From NCBI GenBank assembly GCA_910578405.1, contig CAJTQO010000006.1, positions 41,999-105,998 on the forward strand: a stretch of 64,000 bases of DNA. The letters are read 5' to 3'. Positions 44,101 through 52,613 of the stretch are shown here, in pieces. Both the position numbers and the translations under genes were made by a program. Numbering within the stretch: the first letter of the stretch is position 1; each line of letters begins with the position of its first letter. This stretch comes from an uncultured Lachnospiraceae bacterium (GTDB taxonomy: Bacteria; Bacillota; Clostridia; Lachnospirales; Lachnospiraceae). Under the pieces are notes generated by a model. The model was not told where the DNA came from. It saw only the letters and a program-made list of their open reading frames with translations, and did not search any database.

Positions 44101-45240
44101 CTATTCTCCAATATAGTAATCCTCTAAAGTCATTTCCCCATTCAGATACGCATACAAATCATCATCAAACACATATTCCGCTTCGTAATTTTCAAGCAGT
44201 TGCTCCGCTTCCTCCATCCGTCCGTTTGCCGCCAATGCGACAATATAGGTGTCAATAACATACTCTCCATCATAATTGAATTCATAGGCCAATTCTGCAT
44301 AGGTAAGCCCTTCTTCCAAATTTCCTTCTACCAGCTCCAGGGCGGCATAAGATCTTAAAATGGAAGAATCTTCTTTGTTTACTTTATAAATCTCTTCCAA
44401 TTGGCGTCTTGCCCTGTCTAATTCCCCCTGCCTGCGGTAATAGGTGGCAAGTTGCGCCTGCGCTTCATAGATATAGGGATTCAGTTCCAGGCATTCTTCC
44501 AAATAAGCTATGCTTTCTTCCGTATTCACTGACATATATCCTAAATAATAAAATAATAATGCCTGGTCATAGCCGGGTTGTCTTACAAAGCGGGACAGTT
44601 CCCGGTTGAATTCATCCAAAGCTTCCGGGATATCTTCTGCCTCCGGGTCTTCTCCAAATACATCGTCCCATACTTCATTAAATAAATCATAAGTTGCATA
44701 ATACGCTTCCAGTTTATTTATGTATCCGTTCAGTTTATCATACTCATAATCGGAAACTTCTTTTCCAACCAAATAATTGTCAATGGTATATGCGGCATAA
44801 TCATAATAAGAGTATTTCATCCCCATATCCACCAACTCAACAGCCACTTCTTTGTTATCAGGATTTTCCTCCAAGATTTCAAGCAGACCATTCATGGTTG
44901 AAAGCACATAGCCTTCTCCAGCCACATCTTTGGATTTATTATAAGTTCCAAAATTCCGGAAACCTCCTATGGAAGTTACCATAGTGAATGCCACCATCAA
45001 CATAACTGCCAATCCCACCACATAAAATATGGGGGGAACCTTTAACCGGATCAGCTCTTCCCGGCAGTCATGGCATAAAACAGACTCCGGATTCTCACTA
45101 CGGTCGATTGACCTACGCCGGCATCTTTTACATAATCCATAGTCCATATCTGCAAAGGGATTCCCTGTATAACCGCCATCTGCCCCCATCCCCTGATAGG
45201 CCGTTCCTTCCTGCCCATAATCCTGATATCCGTTCTCCAT
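44101..45240 (-). CDS. Zinc-ribbon and TPR membrane protein
   Basis: 379 residues in three parts: a Gly/Tyr-rich N-terminus with a zinc ribbon (Cys37, Cys40, Cys56, Cys59), one membrane segment (about 69-90), and an acidic, TPR-like helical domain (about 115-370; clear repeats at YDQALLFYYLGYMSVNTEESIAYLEECLELNP and AQLATYYRRQGELDRARRQLEEIYKVN). The zinc ribbon faces the cytoplasm and the TPR region is predicted outside. A near-consensus promoter (45348-45375) and a hairpin leader precede it. Neighbours are a DUF4037 protein upstream and an HELAH membrane protein downstream. Unknown function. Confidence 0.82.
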   Translation of the reverse strand: MENGYQDYGQEGTAYQGMGADGGYTGNPFADMDYGLCKRCRRRSIDRSENPESVLCHDCREELIRLKVPPIFYVVGLAVMLMVAFTMVTSIGGFRNFGTYNKSKDVAGEGYVLSTMNGLLEILEENPDNKEVAVELVDMGMKYSYYDYAAYTIDNYLVGKEVSDYEYDKLNGYINKLEAYYATYDLFNEVWDDVFGEDPEAEDIPEALDEFNRELSRFVRQPGYDQALLFYYLGYMSVNTEESIAYLEECLELNPYIYEAQAQLATYYRRQGELDRARRQLEEIYKVNKEDSSILRSYAALELVEGNLEEGLTYAELAYEFNYDGEYVIDTYIVALAANGRMEEAEQLLENYEAEYVFDDDLYAYLNGEMTLEDYYIGE

Positions 45241-45309
45241 GCTCCCTCCATCTTGTTATAATATACGTTATTCCAACCATATTTTCATTTTCCTATCTGT
45301 ACACCCCGT

Positions 45310-45340
45310 TTAGCGGGAACTATTTTCCATTCCGCGCTAA
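45310..45340 (-). promoter_or_regulatory. Inverted repeat in the 5' leader of the zinc-ribbon/TPR gene
   Basis: Arms TTAGCG-GGAA and TTCC-GCGCTAA (one unpaired base) with a ten-base loop lie right after the -10 box at 45348, so they fall at about +1 to +35 of the transcript. Could be an operator or an RNA hairpin. Confidence 0.4.
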
Positions 45341-45347
45341 TAACTCC

Positions 45348-45375
45348 ATTATATCAATGACGTTTACTTTGTCAA
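45348..45375 (-). promoter_or_regulatory. Near-consensus promoter of the zinc-ribbon/TPR gene
   Basis: Minus strand -35 TTGACA (45370-45375, perfect), 16-base spacer, extended -10 TGA-TATAAT (45348-45353, perfect). It overlaps the 3' end of the DUF4037 gene and leaves a leader of about 100 bases before the ATG at 45240. Confidence 0.75.
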
Positions 45376-46487
45376 TTATTTTCACTCTGTGAACAGTGTA
45401 CATTTTCATATAATTTTGCTATTTGCGTATAATAGTCTTTATCATCTGCAAAGGAAGACAATCCACCGATTTGGCTCAATGTTCCAAGAAGCGGAACATT
45501 GTCAAATACAGTATTTTTCAGTCTTTTTACCGTTGCTTGCGCAAATTTTTCCGCAAAAATAACTTTAATGTTTCTTCCAAAGTATTTTTCGATATGATAA
45601 TCCACATAATCCGTAAGCCTGCTTGCATTGTGCATATCGGCCACCAATGCCTGTGCCTCCACAATTCTGTCTTCCCTTTCTTCCAGGCAGTCTGCAGACA
45701 AAGCAGATTGTATGGAAGACATTACCCTTTTATCAATACAAAGTTTATCAAATGCCGTTCCAAACCATTTGCTGTAAGGCGCATAAGTGTCTTTATATAA
45801 GAAACACAGCCGCATCAAGCGTTCTGCTATTCTGGAACTGATGATTCGGGAACCGATTTCATCCCCACATTCCCCGCATCTTTTAATAAACGCCTGCTCC
45901 GATGCAAGAATGTCCCAATTAGAAGCAATCAGATATAGCTTCACCTCTTCAGGATAATATTGTATTTTAGAAAGGGTTTCTGCACAATTCAATCCATCTA
46001 CAAAAAATTTTCCAGAAACCAGAGAAAGAAGCCTGTGTTCCGAAAAAGCAAGCCATTCAAACGGTTTAATATTGGATAAATCAGATATGCCAAGCTGTTC
46101 CAACAGGTAACTCTCAAATGTCTGAATAAACACCAATGGATTGACTTTTCCTTCACTTATAAACATAGGATGCTGGACTCCGTTATCATTCAAATCCGGT
46201 TCCGTAAAATTTACGCTATATCCTTCGTATGTATAAGGAAGATTTTCCGACAATGTCTGAAAAACGGCATCCTTTTGCGCTATGTCTTCTTTGCGCAAAA
46301 ACAGATAGAAACGAGGCCCCCACATATGATCCATTGACACAATATCGTCATAACCTAACACATCTGAGCCATAGCCAATGAAACCTGCCGTATACTTTAA
46401 ATGAGGAAATTGTTTTTCAATGATACCCTTGGCACAACTATTGAAAAAGCCTTCACATAGTTCTAATCCCTTAATAAATTTGCCCAT
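45372..46487 (-). CDS. DUF4037 domain protein, copy 2, with altered DxD motif
   Basis: 371 residues, related to the copy at 25377. The nucleotidyltransferase-like signature is Gly40-Ser41, Asp47-Asp48, then Asp53-His-Met55: the DHD triplet of copy 1 reads DHM here, so the second metal-binding Asp is missing. The rest is helical and matches family length. A zinc-ribbon/TPR gene lies immediately downstream, mirroring the TPR neighbour of copy 1. The altered motif suggests loss or change of nucleotidyl transfer (inference). Ends inside the promoter for the next gene. Confidence 0.82.
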   Translation of the reverse strand: MGKFIKGLELCEGFFNSCAKGIIEKQFPHLKYTAGFIGYGSDVLGYDDIVSMDHMWGPRFYLFLRKEDIAQKDAVFQTLSENLPYTYEGYSVNFTEPDLNDNGVQHPMFISEGKVNPLVFIQTFESYLLEQLGISDLSNIKPFEWLAFSEHRLLSLVSGKFFVDGLNCAETLSKIQYYPEEVKLYLIASNWDILASEQAFIKRCGECGDEIGSRIISSRIAERLMRLCFLYKDTYAPYSKWFGTAFDKLCIDKRVMSSIQSALSADCLEEREDRIVEAQALVADMHNASRLTDYVDYHIEKYFGRNIKVIFAEKFAQATVKRLKNTVFDNVPLLGTLSQIGGLSSFADDKDYYTQIAKLYENVHCSQSENN

Positions 46488-46541
46488 ACCTTTATTCCTT
46501 CCATATGGTAATATTCTCTGTTTGGTTTCTATGTCATTTCC

Positions 46542-47456
46542 TTATGTTTCGCCAAGCTCATAATCCGTCGTCTGGTACACGTAATAATTCAGCCAATTCG
46601 TATAAAGATTATTGCTGTGGGAACGCCACTGCAGTTCAGGCCGCAAATTAGGATTATCCTTCGGATAGTAATTCCGGGGGATTTCTATGGGAAGCCCTTT
46701 TTCTTTGTCCCTTATATATTCATTATGCAAGGTCATCCGGTCATATTCAGGATGGCCCATAACAAAAATTTGCCTTCCTTCTTCTGTCATACATAATAGG
46801 ATGCCCGCCTCTTCTGATTCCGCCAATACCAGCAATTCTTTGCAGTCATGAATAGCTTCTGCGGACACCTGTGTATGGCGGCTGTGCGGAATTAGGAAGT
46901 AATCGTCAAATCCCCGCACCAAAGGGATTTTGCGATTCATAACCTTATGTTTGTATACACCAAACAATTTTTGAGGCAGCAGTTCTTTGTTTAATCCAAA
47001 GTGATAATAAAGCCCTGCCTGCGCCCCCCAACAGATATGAAGGGTGGATGTAACCTTCTTTTTGGACCATTCCATAATTTCACATAGTTCTTCCCAATAA
47101 TCCACTTCTTCAAATGCAATCTGCTCCACCGGGGCGCCAGTAATCATCAGTCCGTCATACCTTCTGCCTTTCAGTTCATCAAATGTATTGTAAAATTTAT
47201 TTAAGTGGTTCATGGATGTGTTCAAAGAACGGTGACTATTCATTTTCATAAAGGTAACATCCACTTGCAGAGGCGTATTGGACAAAGCGCGCAACAGTTG
47301 CAGCTCTGTATCTTGTTTGACAGGCATCAGGTTCAGGATGCATATCTGCAGGGCGCGGATGTCCTGATGCACGGCTCTGTTTTCATCCATCACGAATATA
47401 TTTTCATTTTCCAGGATCCCCTTTGCAGGCAGATCATTCTGTGTCTTTATAGGCAT
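46542..47456 (-). CDS. metA: Homoserine O-acyltransferase MetA, predicted acetyl-CoA specific
   Basis: ATG 47456 with AGGAGAA gives 304 residues, the normal MetA length. First step of methionine synthesis: acylation of homoserine. Catalytic Cys142 is in HICWGAQAG, the His/Glu pair in HSRHTQV and GHPEYDR. Residue 111 is Glu (TGAPVEQ); MetA enzymes with Glu at this position (Bacillus cereus numbering) use acetyl-CoA, those with Gly use succinyl-CoA, so acetylation is predicted. No S-box riboswitch was seen in the 113-base gap to ligA. Confidence 0.95.
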   Translation of the reverse strand: MPIKTQNDLPAKGILENENIFVMDENRAVHQDIRALQICILNLMPVKQDTELQLLRALSNTPLQVDVTFMKMNSHRSLNTSMNHLNKFYNTFDELKGRRYDGLMITGAPVEQIAFEEVDYWEELCEIMEWSKKKVTSTLHICWGAQAGLYYHFGLNKELLPQKLFGVYKHKVMNRKIPLVRGFDDYFLIPHSRHTQVSAEAIHDCKELLVLAESEEAGILLCMTEEGRQIFVMGHPEYDRMTLHNEYIRDKEKGLPIEIPRNYYPKDNPNLRPELQWRSHSNNLYTNWLNYYVYQTTDYELGET

Positions 47457-47569
47457 GGGTTTTCTCCTATTCCAGTTCAGCCCTGTCTTCCCGAATGCCG
47501 TTTTTCTGGTAAACATATTTTAATGGCTACATCCTAATATGCTTCCGGCATTCTGGAGTCAGGCGCTTT

Positions 47570-49567
47570 TTATTTCAGTTCCTCACCACTGCGTAAAATC
47601 ATTTCATTCAAATATTGCTCCATAAATTGTTCTTCGGTCAGGATTGGAACCTGCAGCTCCTTGGCCTTTTTATTTTTTGAAGAGGAAGAGGCAATGTCGT
47701 TGTTAATCAGGCATGTGGTTTTTGAGGTTACGCTGCCTGTCACTTTCCCCCCTTTTTTTTCAATGGCTTCTTTTAATTCCTTCCGGCTGTCATAATGGTT
47801 TAAATTGCCTGTAACGACAAATGCCATTCCTGAGAGGGTTTCGTTTTCCTCATTGATTTCTTCTTTTGCTATCCTAACCTCCGTTAAGAGCCTTTGAAAG
47901 CGTTTCCGGTTTTCTTCATTTTGGAAGTATTCACAAAAACTTGTGGCAATCACTTCCCCAACGCCGTCTATAGCGCTTAGTTCTTCTGCATCAGCCGCCA
48001 GCATGGCCTGCAAATCGTCCCGGTAATACCGACATATCATTTTTGCGTTAGCTAGTCCAATATTGGCGATTCCCAGGCTGTAAACCAGGCGTGGAAGTGT
48101 GGTATCACGGGCCGTTTCCATACTGTCCATCAGGTTTTGAAAAGATTTTTCTCCAAAACCTTCCATTTCAATTATTTCCTCTTTATATTGTTCCAGATGG
48201 AATAAATCCGCATATTCATGAATATAACCTTTGGCAATAAATTTCTCCAAGGTTGCTTCTGACAAGCCGTCTATATTCATGGCGTCTCTGCTGACAAACA
48301 AGGTAAAAGATTTGATTTTCTTTGCTTCACAGGAAGGATTGGCGCAATAAAGGGACTGCACTTCATTTACCTGCCTCACTTCTGTTCTTCCTCCGCATAC
48401 CGGGCAGGTTTCCGGTATTTCCACATTTCCGCTTTCCGTTAGGTTCTCCGCAATCTGGGGGATAATCATATTCGCTTTGTAAACTGTAATCCTGTCGCCA
48501 ATTCCCAATTTTAGACCCTTCAAAATACTGATATTATGCACAGAGGCACGGCTGACTGTCGTTCCTTCCAGTTCCACTGGTTCAAATATAGCCACAGGAT
48601 TAATCAGCCCGGTTCGGCTCGGGCTCCATTCTATTTCTTTTAAAACAGTTTCCCTTACTTCATCTTTCCATTTAAAGGCAATGGAATCCCTTGGAAACTT
48701 TGCCGTTGTCCCCAAAGACTGCCCATAGGATATATCGTTTAAAAGAAGCACCAGTCCATCAGAAGGTATATCATAGGTTTCCACCTCCTGTTCAAATGTA
48801 TCTACGGCTTCCACCACAGTGTCTTTCTCTACCATCCGATACGGCACAACTTCAACCCCTTGCCTGTGCAAAAATAGAAACTGTTCCTCTCTGGAATTAT
48901 GAAAATCCATATCCTCCGCCTTTACCAGGGAATAAGCATAAAATTGCACATTTCTTTGCGCGGTAATTTCATTGTTAAGCTGTCGGACAGCGCCACTGCA
49001 TAAGTTTCGGGGATTTTTATAGCGGGCCTCTTCTTCCATCTTGGCATTGATTCGCTCAAAATCAGAATAGGAAATCACAGCTTCTCCGCGCACTACCAAT
49101 TCGCTTTGATAAGGGATGGAGAGAGGGATATTGCAAAACGTGCGGGCATTGTTCGTAACCACTTCGCCCACTTCTCCATTCCCCCTGGTTACTGCTTTGA
49201 TTAGTTCTCCGCCAAGATAAGTCAACACTACCGTCAGACCATCCAGCTTCCAGCTTAAAAGGGCAGTCTGATCTTCCAGCCATTCCTTCAAGTCTTCCCT
49301 GCTTTTTGTCTTTCCCAAAGAAAGCATGGCTTTTTCATGCCGCGCTTTGGGCAGTTCTTCCACTGCCTCATAGCCTACTTTTACCGTTGGGCTGTTGGAC
49401 AACGATATCCCGGTTTCCTGTTCCAATGCCTCCAGTTCACTATATAATTTGTCATATGCAAAATTATCCATAATTTCCCGATCTTCCGCATAATATGCTT
49501 TGGAAGCGCGGTTCAGCAGTTCCGTCAATTCCCGGATACGTGCTATTTTGTTGTCCGGCCTATCCAT
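47570..49567 (-). CDS. ligA: NAD+-dependent DNA ligase LigA
   Basis: 665 residues in LigA order: domain Ia with MDNFAYDKL (34-41), adenylation domain with KLDG (Lys107-Leu-Asp-Gly110), OB fold, zinc finger with four cysteines (CPVCGG...CANPSC), helix-hairpin-helix repeats and a C-terminal BRCT domain. The residue two before the adenylated Lys is Ser105 where most LigA have Glu (ELK). It joins nicks during replication and repair. The GGCGC... start region has no strong site, but MDRPDNKIA is the only plausible ATG. Downstream metA is about 110 bases away. Confidence 0.95.
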   Translation of the reverse strand: MDRPDNKIARIRELTELLNRASKAYYAEDREIMDNFAYDKLYSELEALEQETGISLSNSPTVKVGYEAVEELPKARHEKAMLSLGKTKSREDLKEWLEDQTALLSWKLDGLTVVLTYLGGELIKAVTRGNGEVGEVVTNNARTFCNIPLSIPYQSELVVRGEAVISYSDFERINAKMEEEARYKNPRNLCSGAVRQLNNEITAQRNVQFYAYSLVKAEDMDFHNSREEQFLFLHRQGVEVVPYRMVEKDTVVEAVDTFEQEVETYDIPSDGLVLLLNDISYGQSLGTTAKFPRDSIAFKWKDEVRETVLKEIEWSPSRTGLINPVAIFEPVELEGTTVSRASVHNISILKGLKLGIGDRITVYKANMIIPQIAENLTESGNVEIPETCPVCGGRTEVRQVNEVQSLYCANPSCEAKKIKSFTLFVSRDAMNIDGLSEATLEKFIAKGYIHEYADLFHLEQYKEEIIEMEGFGEKSFQNLMDSMETARDTTLPRLVYSLGIANIGLANAKMICRYYRDDLQAMLAADAEELSAIDGVGEVIATSFCEYFQNEENRKRFQRLLTEVRIAKEEINEENETLSGMAFVVTGNLNHYDSRKELKEAIEKKGGKVTGSVTSKTTCLINNDIASSSSKNKKAKELQVPILTEEQFMEQYLNEMILRSGEELK

Positions 49568-49599
49568 TTTCCGTCTCCTTCCATATGCCTTTCTATGCC

Positions 49600-50310
49600 T
49601 TAATTCAACAGCCCGGCCTGGCGGTATAGCTGCTTTTGCTCATTTCCCTCCACAATACGGTATTCTCCCGGTTTCAGGCTGGCAAGGTTTACATTCATGA
49701 CACGGACTCTCTTTAACGAGCGAATCCGGTATCCGAAATGCTCCACCATTCTCCGTATCTGTCGGTTGACCCCTTGGGTCAGTATAATGACAAATGTATA
49801 TTTTCCATTTTGGCGGATTTCGCATGGGCGGGTAGTGAGATCCAACTCTTTCAGATAAACGCCATTTGCCATGCCACGCAGGAATTCAGGAGTAATTTCT
49901 TTATCCACTCTGACCACATACTCCTTTTCATGTCTGTTAGCCCCTCTCATCATGGCGTCTATCAAGGCTCCATCATTAGTCATCATCAACAACCCTTCGG
50001 AATCTTTATCCAGCCGGCCTGCGTAAGTCAGCCGCACCGGATATTTCAGCTCATCATTGATTTTGCGTTCCGCATGACTGTCACGCTCTGTGCAGACTAC
50101 CCCCACCGGCTTATAATATGCCAACACTACTTTTTCCTCTTTGCCCGCCACTGTTTTTCCATTAACGATAATCCGCTCTTTTCCGCTTACTCTCATTCCA
50201 ATTGCAGCAATTTCACCGTCCACAAGGACATGCCCCTCTTCCATCAACCGATCCGCATCTCTACGGGAGCAAACGCCGCAAGCGGCAAGATATTTATTCA
50301 GACGTTCCAT
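49600..50310 (-). CDS. 23S rRNA pseudouridine synthase, RluF/RluB family
   Basis: ATG 50310 (AAAGGGG site) gives 236 residues; the open extension to 50577 has no ribosome binding site and is rejected. N-terminal S4 domain (MERLNKYLAACGVCSRRDAD), then the RsuA/RluB/RluE/RluF catalytic domain with the Asp in GRLDKDSEGLLMMTNDG (Asp about 111) and the RQIRRMVEHFGY motif. The MMRGANRHEKEYVV segment is closer to RluF than RluB. Modifies a uridine in 23S rRNA. Sits upstream of ligA by about 30 bases, same strand. Confidence 0.9.
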   Translation of the reverse strand: MERLNKYLAACGVCSRRDADRLMEEGHVLVDGEIAAIGMRVSGKERIIVNGKTVAGKEEKVVLAYYKPVGVVCTERDSHAERKINDELKYPVRLTYAGRLDKDSEGLLMMTNDGALIDAMMRGANRHEKEYVVRVDKEITPEFLRGMANGVYLKELDLTTRPCEIRQNGKYTFVIILTQGVNRQIRRMVEHFGYRIRSLKRVRVMNVNLASLKPGEYRIVEGNEQKQLYRQAGLLN

Positions 50311-50510
50311 AGTATCCCCTTTTTGCTTCTTTTCTTTCATTCCGTTCCATGCCCTTTGCGAAAATATAGTTCTAAAAATGCCAACTTTTACAGCCGCCGT
50401 TTTCTCTTTCTTACCTAATGTCCTCTGCCACACAGGGGACTTTTCTCCTATTTTGCTCCCTGTCCAGCAAAGCGGCAATTTAAGTCCATCACAGGGTAAA
50501 CTTGAGAAAT

Positions 50511-50531
50511 AACGGCACAAACCATGCCGTT
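50511..50531 (-). terminator. Second hairpin after pckA
   Basis: Arms AACGGCA and TGCCGTT around a seven-base loop, followed on the minus strand by ATTTCTC. It immediately follows the main pckA terminator and may back it up. Confidence 0.4.
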
Positions 50532-50585
50532 TAAAAAATACCATTTGCAGCTTTCCGGTTATCCCATCCGGCTGCAAATGGTATT
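50531..50585 (-). terminator. Rho-independent terminator of pckA
   Basis: Perfect 15-bp arms AATACCATTTGCAGC and GCTGCAAATGGTATT, with an extra CCGG/CCGG pairing inside the loop, followed on the minus strand by TTTTTT. About 120 bases past the pckA stop. Confidence 0.85.
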
Positions 50586-50707
50586 CTTTCTGTCCTGGAT
50601 TCTATGTCTTCTTTAAAGCTTCCATGCTGACTCATATAAAGCGTAATTTCAGGCCATACACTTCCACTTCAATTATCGGATGTCTGAAACCAGCTTTTAC
50701 CCTAAAA

Positions 50708-52414
50708 TTAGTTTAAAGCGTCTACCAGCTTCTGAACAGCAGCAAGAGCTTCGTCCGGAAGTTTATCATAGCCTTCCTTCTTCTCAGCAAAGTCTTTCAC
50801 TGCTTTCACACGGCTCTCCATAGCGTTCTTTAAAGCGCTCTTATAAGAAGCGTCATTCAGGTCAGGCTTAAAGTCTGCAGTCTTGCCGTCCCAATCATAC
50901 ATAATTTCGATATCATCGAAATTACCCCATTTCTCAAAGTTTGCTTTGCCTTCCACAATGCTTTCCAAAATACCCAATGTGTCGGCAGGTTTTACCTTTG
51001 TGCCCATGAAGTCGCCAGTATTTACGATATAGCAGTCTACGTTCTTCTCTTCCACTAATTTCTTGAACTTGTCATAGTCATTCACCAGCGGATAGGTCCT
51101 AAACGGGTTTGCATAAGGAACGATACGCAGTGCATTTAAGTCCGTTCCTGCAGCCACACGTTCTGCCGTAGAAGTTTTCGTTGCCAATGTAGCGCCCATA
51201 ACAGAAGCCAGGGCAGCGCCTTTTAATTTTACTACCGGCGGGATGGCAGGATCTTTCATAATCCAGAAAATAGCGTTTACAGGAGCATCAATCTTGTCCA
51301 CGCGGTTAGGAGACCACAATTTGGACTTAATCGCACGGCCGTTGCCATTCCTGATATCTTCCGTTACCAACTGAATCTTACCTTCGCTGTCCAAAGTGCA
51401 GGAGCAGTTCTGTGCAGACAACAGATATTCATTGTCCGGGCAGCCAGTCGGGTAATCTGCTGTTTTATCAAAATAAGTAGGCTCCAATGCAATAGATGCA
51501 CAAGTATCGGTATTGATAATAAATGCATCGTCATGAAGCACTTTAATTTCATATTTGCCGCCATGTTTTGCATGAGTCAGCGTAGATTTACCAGAACCTG
51601 ACAAACCGTAAACGGACGCCACATATTTCTTGCCGTCGGGAAGCAAATATTCTTTCTGTCCGCCGTGGCAGGAAGCATAACCGTTCCTGTTAGCCAAAGC
51701 CCAAGCCATGGTCAAAGTGCCTTTCTTATGCTCACCAAAATATCTCATACCAAGAATTGCAGCGCAGTTCTGGTTGGTATCGAAATAGCACAGAGTCAAC
51801 GGATCGCTTAAGCAGCTATAGTCTACGTCCGGTCTGTTGCCAGGCGTCCACTGAGGATCGGAGAAAATATAGATGTCCGGCTCATTCCCGTCAGCAATCG
51901 GTTTGGATTTCTTGTACATTTTTACGTATTCGTCAGACATATACTGGAAATTCAACATCCAGTTGTAAAGGATGTTTTCTTCGCCTTCCGGGATTAGGAG
52001 GTGCGCTTTTGCCATGAATTCCGGGTCAAGGCCGATGAAGCACTCTGCATGGTACATGGTCTTCCAGCGTGTCTCATAAACCGCATCCATAACTACTTTG
52101 TCAAGCTTTGTTTCATCAACGCCCGGTTCGCCTTTGATACGGCGGGCTGCCGCGTAACGTCCAGTAACTGCGCCATCATTGAACAATAAAACCCTGGAAT
52201 CTTTCTCAAGGCCAAAGGTTTCGCCGTCTTTAATCTTCATATCCGTTACAACCGTACCGGGTGAATTCTTAGCAAGTTCATAAGCTTCTTTCAGGGTATT
52301 AACCTTTACTACGTTATTTCCGTAAAAAGCAGCTTCAACAATAGATCTCGTCTTGGAAAAACCAACTTTCCCGGCCCCGATTTCATTAATCGGATAATAC
52401 GCTTTTGTTGACAT
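50708..52414 (-). CDS. pckA: Phosphoenolpyruvate carboxykinase (ATP)
   Basis: 568 residues. Interconverts oxaloacetate and PEP with ATP/ADP; in rumen and gut Firmicutes it mostly serves CO2 fixation or gluconeogenesis. The ATP-binding P-loop is YGLSGSGKSTLTH (about 281-293) with preceding GMRYFGEHKKGT and the kinase-2-like LHDDAFIINTDTC; metal and substrate residues of the ATP-type family are present. Slightly longer than E. coli PckA (540). It is monocistronic: own promoter, long leader and strong terminators. An AGGAGGA site precedes the ATG. Confidence 0.97.
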   Translation of the reverse strand: MSTKAYYPINEIGAGKVGFSKTRSIVEAAFYGNNVVKVNTLKEAYELAKNSPGTVVTDMKIKDGETFGLEKDSRVLLFNDGAVTGRYAAARRIKGEPGVDETKLDKVVMDAVYETRWKTMYHAECFIGLDPEFMAKAHLLIPEGEENILYNWMLNFQYMSDEYVKMYKKSKPIADGNEPDIYIFSDPQWTPGNRPDVDYSCLSDPLTLCYFDTNQNCAAILGMRYFGEHKKGTLTMAWALANRNGYASCHGGQKEYLLPDGKKYVASVYGLSGSGKSTLTHAKHGGKYEIKVLHDDAFIINTDTCASIALEPTYFDKTADYPTGCPDNEYLLSAQNCSCTLDSEGKIQLVTEDIRNGNGRAIKSKLWSPNRVDKIDAPVNAIFWIMKDPAIPPVVKLKGAALASVMGATLATKTSTAERVAAGTDLNALRIVPYANPFRTYPLVNDYDKFKKLVEEKNVDCYIVNTGDFMGTKVKPADTLGILESIVEGKANFEKWGNFDDIEIMYDWDGKTADFKPDLNDASYKSALKNAMESRVKAVKDFAEKKEGYDKLPDEALAAVQKLVDALN

Positions 52415-52479
52415 ATTATGTCCTCCTTAAATTATATATTTTCACCGCACTTCCACCTTGTTACTTTATGTAGCAGGCT

Positions 52480-52493
52480 GCACAATTATGTGC
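52480..52493. promoter_or_regulatory. Dyad GCACA-ATTA-TGTGC in the pckA leader
   Basis: A perfect 5-bp dyad with a four-base centre lies about 50 bases downstream of the pckA -10 box. It may be an operator or part of a leader hairpin (flanking AGGC and GCCT can pair with a bulge). Confidence 0.3.
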
Positions 52494-52536
52494 CTCTGGC
52501 AAAAGACGGTTTCTTACAATAAATCTATCCTATGTC

Positions 52537-52565
52537 ATTATGTCAGAATTGCGTTTAAAAGTCAA
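52537..52565 (-). promoter_or_regulatory. Promoter of pckA
   Basis: Minus strand -35 TTGACT (52560-52565), 17-base spacer, -10 CATAAT (52537-52542). The leader is about 120 bases. Confidence 0.7.
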
Positions 52566-52613
52566 GATTGTGGTCTTTATTTTTAAACTTTTTTTATATA
52601 TTCACGACAGCTT

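Larger units (their letters stand above)
50311..50707. other. Intergenic region between pckA and the pseudouridine synthase gene
   Basis: 397 bases. It holds two hairpins after pckA (see terminators at 50511-50531 and 50531-50585). No small ORF with a ribosome binding site, riboswitch signature or strong promoter was found in the rest. Confidence 0.5.

Noticed and set aside
50311..50577. N-terminal extension of the pseudouridine synthase
   Set aside because: No ribosome binding site at 50577 and the extension has no family match; ATG 50310 has a good site and starts with the S4 domain.
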